Shown: positions 60,615-64,000 of the stretch, piece by piece | Layout: each line of letters begins with the position of its first letter | How positions within the stretch are numbered: position 1 is the first letter of the stretch | Assembly (NCBI RefSeq): GCF_010119545.1 | Contig: NZ_JAAEAA010000004.1 | Coordinates: forward strand, 186,001-250,000 | Direction: 5' to 3' | Origin: Pontibacter fetidus | GTDB lineage: Bacteria > Bacteroidota > Bacteroidia > Cytophagales > Hymenobacteraceae | DNA: 64,000 nt | Position numbers and translations under genes: made by a program | The notes under the pieces: model-generated | Database searches by the model: none | What the model saw: only the letters and a program-made list of their open reading frames with translations | What the model was told of the DNA's origin: nothing

Positions 60615-61019
60615 ATGCATTACTGGTTAGTAAAATCGGAGCCTGAAACGTATTCGTGGGCAGACTTAGTGAGAGACGGGCGCATCTGCTGGGATGGCGT
60701 CAGAAATTACCAGGCACGTAACAACCTGCAGCAAATGCAACCCGGCGACATGGTATTGTTTTACCACAGTGTAACCGAGAAAGCTATAGTTGGCATTGCT
60801 AAAGTAGACAAAGCCGCTTACCCCGACCCAACTGCCGACGACCCGAAATGGATGGCTGTGGACTTGGTGCCGTTCCGGGATTTCAGAGACCCGGTAACAC
60901 TGGAGCAGATAAAACAGGATAAACGCCTCGAAAATATTGCCCTGCTGCGCCAATCCAGGTTATCGGTTATGCCACTTAAAGCCGAAGAGTTTGATGTGTT
61001 GCTGGCGCTCGGCAACTAA
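60615..61019 (+). CDS. EVE-domain protein
   Basis: The 134-residue single-domain protein has the EVE/thymocyte-nuclear-protein fold: MHYWLVKSEPETYSWADLVR, WDGVRNYQARNNLQQMQPGDMVLFYHS, IVGIAKVDKAAYPDPT and FRDPVTLEQIK. EVE domains are PUA-like and bind modified bases such as 5-methylcytosine derivatives in DNA or RNA; the bacterial role is not settled. Cytoplasmic. The gene starts 74 bp after the AT-rich gene and is followed by a spacer of 119 bp. It contains one CTATAGTT. Confidence 0.92.
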   Translation: MHYWLVKSEPETYSWADLVRDGRICWDGVRNYQARNNLQQMQPGDMVLFYHSVTEKAIVGIAKVDKAAYPDPTADDPKWMAVDLVPFRDFRDPVTLEQIKQDKRLENIALLRQSRLSVMPLKAEEFDVLLALGN

Positions 61020-61138
61020 CTATAGCTATAGATTAAATTTACGGGCAACAAAACAACGATTGGCGACTAAAACAAGTACAAGCCTTTAGCCGCCAATCTT
61101 ATACTTTTCCTGTACTTACCTATACTATACTTAGCGCT

Positions 61139-62620
61139 ATGTACAAAGTATGCCTGTTGCTCTTACTTATAGTTGTGCTTGCCTGCTCATCTGTGCTCGC
61201 GCAAAAGCCTACACAACCTATCCGTATAGAACTGGAACTCGACAGCTATAAAACCGATGCAGATCTTATTGCCACCCCCGACAGCAGCTTACTGCTATTT
61301 ACCAAAACAGAAGGTATGTGGTCGGTGCCGCCAACTTTTGAATTCACAAAATACAACAGCCAGTTACAACCTGTCTGGACAAAAAAAGTAGACTTAAAAC
61401 CGATAAGTCAGTATTTAACGCACTACTCCGAAGCCCGCTATGCCCATGTAGCTTTTAGTGGCGACAACGAAAAAAAGTACCAGTTTGTAAAGCTCAACCT
61501 CAAAAGTGGCAACATAACCAAACACGACTACACAATAGAAGCCATCGACTCTATTTATTCGTTTGAAGTGGTGGCTGATAATTACTTTATAGTTGCCCGC
61601 TCGCGCAAAGATGGTACCCCTACCCTGCTGCACCTGAACCAGGCATCCGGCGAAATAAAGCCCCTGCCTGCCGCTTATGGTGCCGAGTCTGCTTTTTCTG
61701 ATGTGCTGGCTCACCCGCAGCAAAAACAGGTAAGCGTGGTTATGTCGGAGTCGAACGGGCGGGTATCGCGGTTGCAAACCAAACTATTTGATGCGGGCGG
61801 CACCTTGCTTAAAAACTATTTTATACTCCCCGAACTTGATAAGCGACCCTTATATGCCGAGGTAACACCCGGCGACACCACCACCAGGTTATTGATTGGC
61901 AATTATGCAACCCGCAACCTGCGCTATGCTACAGGCTTCTTTACAGTACCCGTTAATTCCAACGCCGCCGATACACGTTACTATAGTTTTCTGCAGCTCA
62001 AAAACTTTTTTAAGTACATGAGCCCCAAACGCGAAGCGCGAACCCGCCGCCGCGAGACAAACCGCCTGAAGGCAGGCAAAGAACCTAATCTACAATACCG
62101 CCTACTGCTGCACGATATTTATACTACACCAGATGGCTACATACTTAGTGCCGAGGCATATACAACCAACTCCCGACAAGGGGGTTTCAACAGGCTTTAT
62201 GGCCCAACAGGCTATTTCCTTCCCAGCCCTAAAAGTTACCGCCGCACACAGGCTGTTGCGCTCGGCTTTGATAAAAGTGGTGTATTGCTTTGGGACAACA
62301 GCTTCCCGCTGCAGGATATAGAAAGCAGGGAATTGCGCCCCACCGTCGAGGTAGCCTGTAACCCCGCCGGAAAAGTCGTGATTGCTTACCCTGATAAGGA
62401 CGAGATCGAATACAAAATAATGGACCAGGATACCTACATCGAAGATAAAACCAACCTGAAACTACAACCTGAAGACCCCAACGGTAAAATCCTGTCGACG
62501 AGCATGGCTGGGGTTGTAAGCTGGTACGGACTCAATTTTGCTGCATTTGGCTGGCACCGTATCAAATCGCCGGGTTCAGACATAAAGCAGGTTTTCTATA
62601 TCAACAAGGTTTCGTTTTGA
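61139..62620 (+). CDS. Secreted protein of unknown function, 493 aa
   Basis: It has an N-terminal signal (VCLLLLLIVVLACSSVLAQ) and a mature domain of many short strands and turns (FTKYNSQLQPVWTKKVDLK; FSGDNEKKYQFVKLNLKSGN; LGFDKSGVLLWDNSFPLQD). These look like repeated blades of a propeller. A central basic segment (SPKREARTRRRETNRLKAGKEP) interrupts it near residue 295. It is probably periplasmic or cell-surface. No enzymatic motif and no named family recognised. It lies upstream of the pyr genes across a 204-bp spacer. Confidence 0.66.
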   Translation: MYKVCLLLLLIVVLACSSVLAQKPTQPIRIELELDSYKTDADLIATPDSSLLLFTKTEGMWSVPPTFEFTKYNSQLQPVWTKKVDLKPISQYLTHYSEARYAHVAFSGDNEKKYQFVKLNLKSGNITKHDYTIEAIDSIYSFEVVADNYFIVARSRKDGTPTLLHLNQASGEIKPLPAAYGAESAFSDVLAHPQQKQVSVVMSESNGRVSRLQTKLFDAGGTLLKNYFILPELDKRPLYAEVTPGDTTTRLLIGNYATRNLRYATGFFTVPVNSNAADTRYYSFLQLKNFFKYMSPKREARTRRRETNRLKAGKEPNLQYRLLLHDIYTTPDGYILSAEAYTTNSRQGGFNRLYGPTGYFLPSPKSYRRTQAVALGFDKSGVLLWDNSFPLQDIESRELRPTVEVACNPAGKVVIAYPDKDEIEYKIMDQDTYIEDKTNLKLQPEDPNGKILSTSMAGVVSWYGLNFAAFGWHRIKSPGSDIKQVFYINKVSF

Positions 62621-62648
62621 TGGTTAGATTGCTAATAGTTGAATGGTA

Positions 62649-62769
62649 GAAGGCTTAATTGTTAAACTATAGTTTGACCTGCTTAGCAGTAAAACTTAAC
62701 TATAGCTAACCCTGTCATTGATCAAACAATACAACCATCTGCAATTAACAATTTAACAATTAAGCCTTC
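62649..62769. repeat. Perfect 18-bp inverted repeat upstream of pyrR
   Basis: GAAGGCTTAATTGTTAAA (62649-62666) and TTTAACAATTAAGCCTTC (62752-62769) are exact complements with an 85-base spacer that begins with ACTATAGTTTG. AACAATTAA words continue to the right. Confidence 0.75.
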
Positions 62770-62799
62770 CAACAATTAAACAATTAACTATAACTCTCC

Positions 62800-62807
62800 T
62801 ATATTTG
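62800..62807 (+). promoter_or_regulatory. -7 box upstream of pyrR
   Basis: TATATTTG matches TAnnTTTG, 17 bp before the pyrR ATG. No TTTG at 19-20 bases upstream, so the match is partial. Confidence 0.5.
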
Positions 62808-62824
62808 CAGCTATACTTCCGGTT

Positions 62825-63373
62825 ATGCAGAAAAGACTCATTGTAAACCAACAGTTACTCGATATTATGGTGATGCGCCTGTGCCATCAGCTGATCGAGA
62901 ACCATGGCGACTTTTCTGATTCTGTTATACTTGGACTGCAGCCACGCGGCAAATACGTAGCAGAACGCATACAAACTACACTGGCCACCATACTCGGCAA
63001 ACAAATACCAACCGGCTACCTCGACACCACGTTCCACCGCGACGACTTCCGCAGACGCGACACGCCTCTAGCTGCTAATGCCACTAAAATCGATTTCCTG
63101 ATTGAAGGCAAAAAGGTAATTCTGGTGGATGACGTGCTGTATACGGGCCGTTCGGTGAGGGCTGCTTTGGATGCCATGATCGCGTATGGTCGCCCTGCCA
63201 ATGTAGAGTTGCTTGTTTTGGTAGACCGCCTGTACACCCGCCATTTACCCATTGAGGCTACCTATGTGGGCCGGCAGGTAAATTCGCTGCAAAGCCAACG
63301 GGTATTGGTAGACTGGAAAGCGCAGCAGGCCCCGGAAGATGCCATTTGGCTTATCACTAAAACCGAAGACTAA
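62825..63373 (+). CDS. pyrR: PyrR-type uracil phosphoribosyltransferase/pyr regulator
   Basis: The 182-residue type I phosphoribosyltransferase has the PRPP-binding loop VILVDDVLYTGRSVRAALDAM. LGLQPRGKYVAERI and RDDFRRRDTPL match PyrR. PyrR has weak UPRTase activity and, in Firmicutes, binds pyr mRNA as an attenuator with UMP. The next gene, pyrB, starts 9 bp downstream, so the pair is an operon. RNA-binding regulation in Bacteroidota is not established, and I see no Firmicutes-type PyrR anti-antiterminator nearby. Confidence 0.92.
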   Translation: MQKRLIVNQQLLDIMVMRLCHQLIENHGDFSDSVILGLQPRGKYVAERIQTTLATILGKQIPTGYLDTTFHRDDFRRRDTPLAANATKIDFLIEGKKVILVDDVLYTGRSVRAALDAMIAYGRPANVELLVLVDRLYTRHLPIEATYVGRQVNSLQSQRVLVDWKAQQAPEDAIWLITKTED

Positions 63374-63382
63374 TTTCTTACC

Positions 63383-64000
63383 ATGCAAGAGCTCAGCGTC
63401 CGGCACCTGTTAGGCATCAAAGACATCACTCCGCAAGATATTCAGCTCATTTTTGAGACCGCGGATAATTTTAAAGATGTACTGAACAGGCCGATCAAAA
63501 AAGTGCCTTCGCTGCGCGATATTACCATTGCTAACGTCTTCTTCGAGAACTCTACCCGCACGCGCCTGTCGTTTGAGCTGGCCGAAAAACGCCTGTCTGC
63601 CGATGTGATAAACTTCAGCAGTAGCAGCAGTTCGGTAAAAAAAGGCGAAACCCTGCTGGATACGGTAAACAACATCCTGGCCATGAAGGTGGACATGATT
63701 GTGATGCGCCACAGCAGCCCGGGAGCACCACACTTTTTGAGCCGCCACATAAACGCCAATATCGTAAATGCCGGCGACGGCACCCACGAGCACCCAACGC
63801 AGGCCCTCTTAGACTCTTTCTCTATTCGTGAAAAGTATGGGGAAGTAGCCGGTAAAAAAGTAGTTATCATTGGCGATATCCTTCACTCGCGTGTAGCTTT
63901 ATCCAACATCTTTGCCCTGCAGAAATTAGGTGCCGAAGTAATGGTTTGCGGGCCGATAACTTTGCTGCCAAAGTATATTAAAGAGCTGGGCGTAAAAGTA
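63383..64000 (+). CDS. pyrB: Aspartate carbamoyltransferase catalytic subunit (3' end outside window)
   Basis: From ATG 63383 the frame is open to the window edge, giving the first 206 residues ([20 protein letters not shown]). Landmarks are the carbamoyl-phosphate-binding STRTR (57-61), the conserved Lys in SSVKKGETL (about 87), HPTQ (137-140) and [12 protein letters not shown] at the start of the aspartate domain. The enzyme makes carbamoyl-aspartate in pyrimidine synthesis. It is coupled to pyrR (9-bp gap). The rest of the pyr operon would lie outside the window. Confidence 0.95.
   Translation, partial: MQELSVRHLLGIKDITPQDIQLIFETADNFKDVLNRPIKKVPSLRDITIANVFFENSTRTRLSFELAEKRLSADVINFSSSSSSVKKGETLLDTVNNILAMKVDMIVMRHSSPGAPHFLSRHINANIVNAGDGTHEHPTQALLDSFSIREKYGEVAGKKVVIIGDILHSRVALSNIFALQKLGAEVMVCGPITLLPKYIKELGVKV

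Larger units (their letters stand above)
9262..62674. repeat. Dispersed palindromic decamer AACTATAGTT (22 exact copies found)
   Basis: Exact copies begin at 9262, 13014, 17095, 18439, 20580, 22061, 23480, 27233, 27440, 33310, 34562, 35875, 36007, 39140, 39516, 42842, 50534, 52264, 56807, 57563, 58607 and 62665. They lie both in genes and between them. The list was made by eye, so more may exist; the core CTATAG is far more frequent. Confidence 0.85.

Noticed and set aside
63410-63870. Minus-strand frames of 127 and 142 codons near the right edge
   Set aside because: They are antisense to pyrB, whose plus-strand frame (63383 to the window edge) contains STRTR and HPTQ active-site motifs.

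Overview
The window looks like chromosomal DNA of a Bacteroidota member, most likely a Cytophagales/Hymenobacteraceae bacterium of the Pontibacter/Hymenobacter type. The evidence is threefold: promoters follow the Bacteroidota pattern TTTG-N18-20-TAnnTTTG instead of sigma70 boxes; Shine-Dalgarno sequences are generally not obvious; and the gene content is typical (SigZ, DUF3857 transglutaminase-fold proteins, DUF5916, long Rho, extended S16, PTPS-FolE). The genus is an inference. I see no rRNA, tRNA, CRISPR array, prophage or intact insertion sequence.

Layout. 1-3.6 kb: the 3' end of an outer-membrane barrel gene, a small lipoprotein, and a leftward arsenical-type operon (arsI, arsN-like GNAT, sigZ). 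3.6-10 kb: an AT-rich propeller-like lipoprotein, two tandem DUF3857 proteins (one lacking its catalytic residues) and a frameshifted secreted protein. 10-12.8 kb: a predicted DNA repair/modification pair (radical SAM plus TIGR03915) with a small ORF between them. 13-22.5 kb: Omp85-type protein, Dps, CvfB, DUF5916, an oxidoreductase, a methyltransferase and small proteins. 22.5-25 kb: a RimB-RimK-aspartoacylase operon. 25-34.5 kb: PQQ-type dehydrogenase, hydrolase, DUF502, ispH, cmk, adenine deaminase, TauE, response regulator and cysteine synthase. 34.7-38.9 kb: sucD, then a peroxide-defence locus with oxyR divergent from dps-prx-ahpD. 39.6-42 kb: rpsP-rimM-trmD-rplS. 42-52 kb: an inactive-looking pyrophosphatase lipoprotein, a coiled-coil protein, PTPS-folE, a TIGR01777 epimerase, PBP1A, and a methyltransferase-UbiA-membrane protein set. 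52-64 kb: rho, serS, a GT9 glycosyltransferase, a PolX-like protein with a degenerate polymerase site, small secreted proteins, an EVE protein and pyrR-pyrB (truncated by the window edge).

The most unusual content is not protein coding. The 10-bp palindrome AACTATAGTT recurs at least 22 times, where fewer than one is expected. Its core CTATAG and the related AAGTATA/TATACTT are scattered through genes, spacers and terminator loops, but appear to be missing from the ribosomal-protein genes. In addition, several families of dispersed intergenic repeats occur: three composite elements of about 480-580 bp with shared internal blocks and inverted-repeat ends, five copies of a 33-35 bp hairpin (one pair with compensatory stem changes), AATCCTG-type repeats, and several REP-like hairpins. 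These repeats fill nearly every gene-free stretch over 300 bp.

All functional calls come from reading motifs and family resemblance by eye; no searches or statistics were run.
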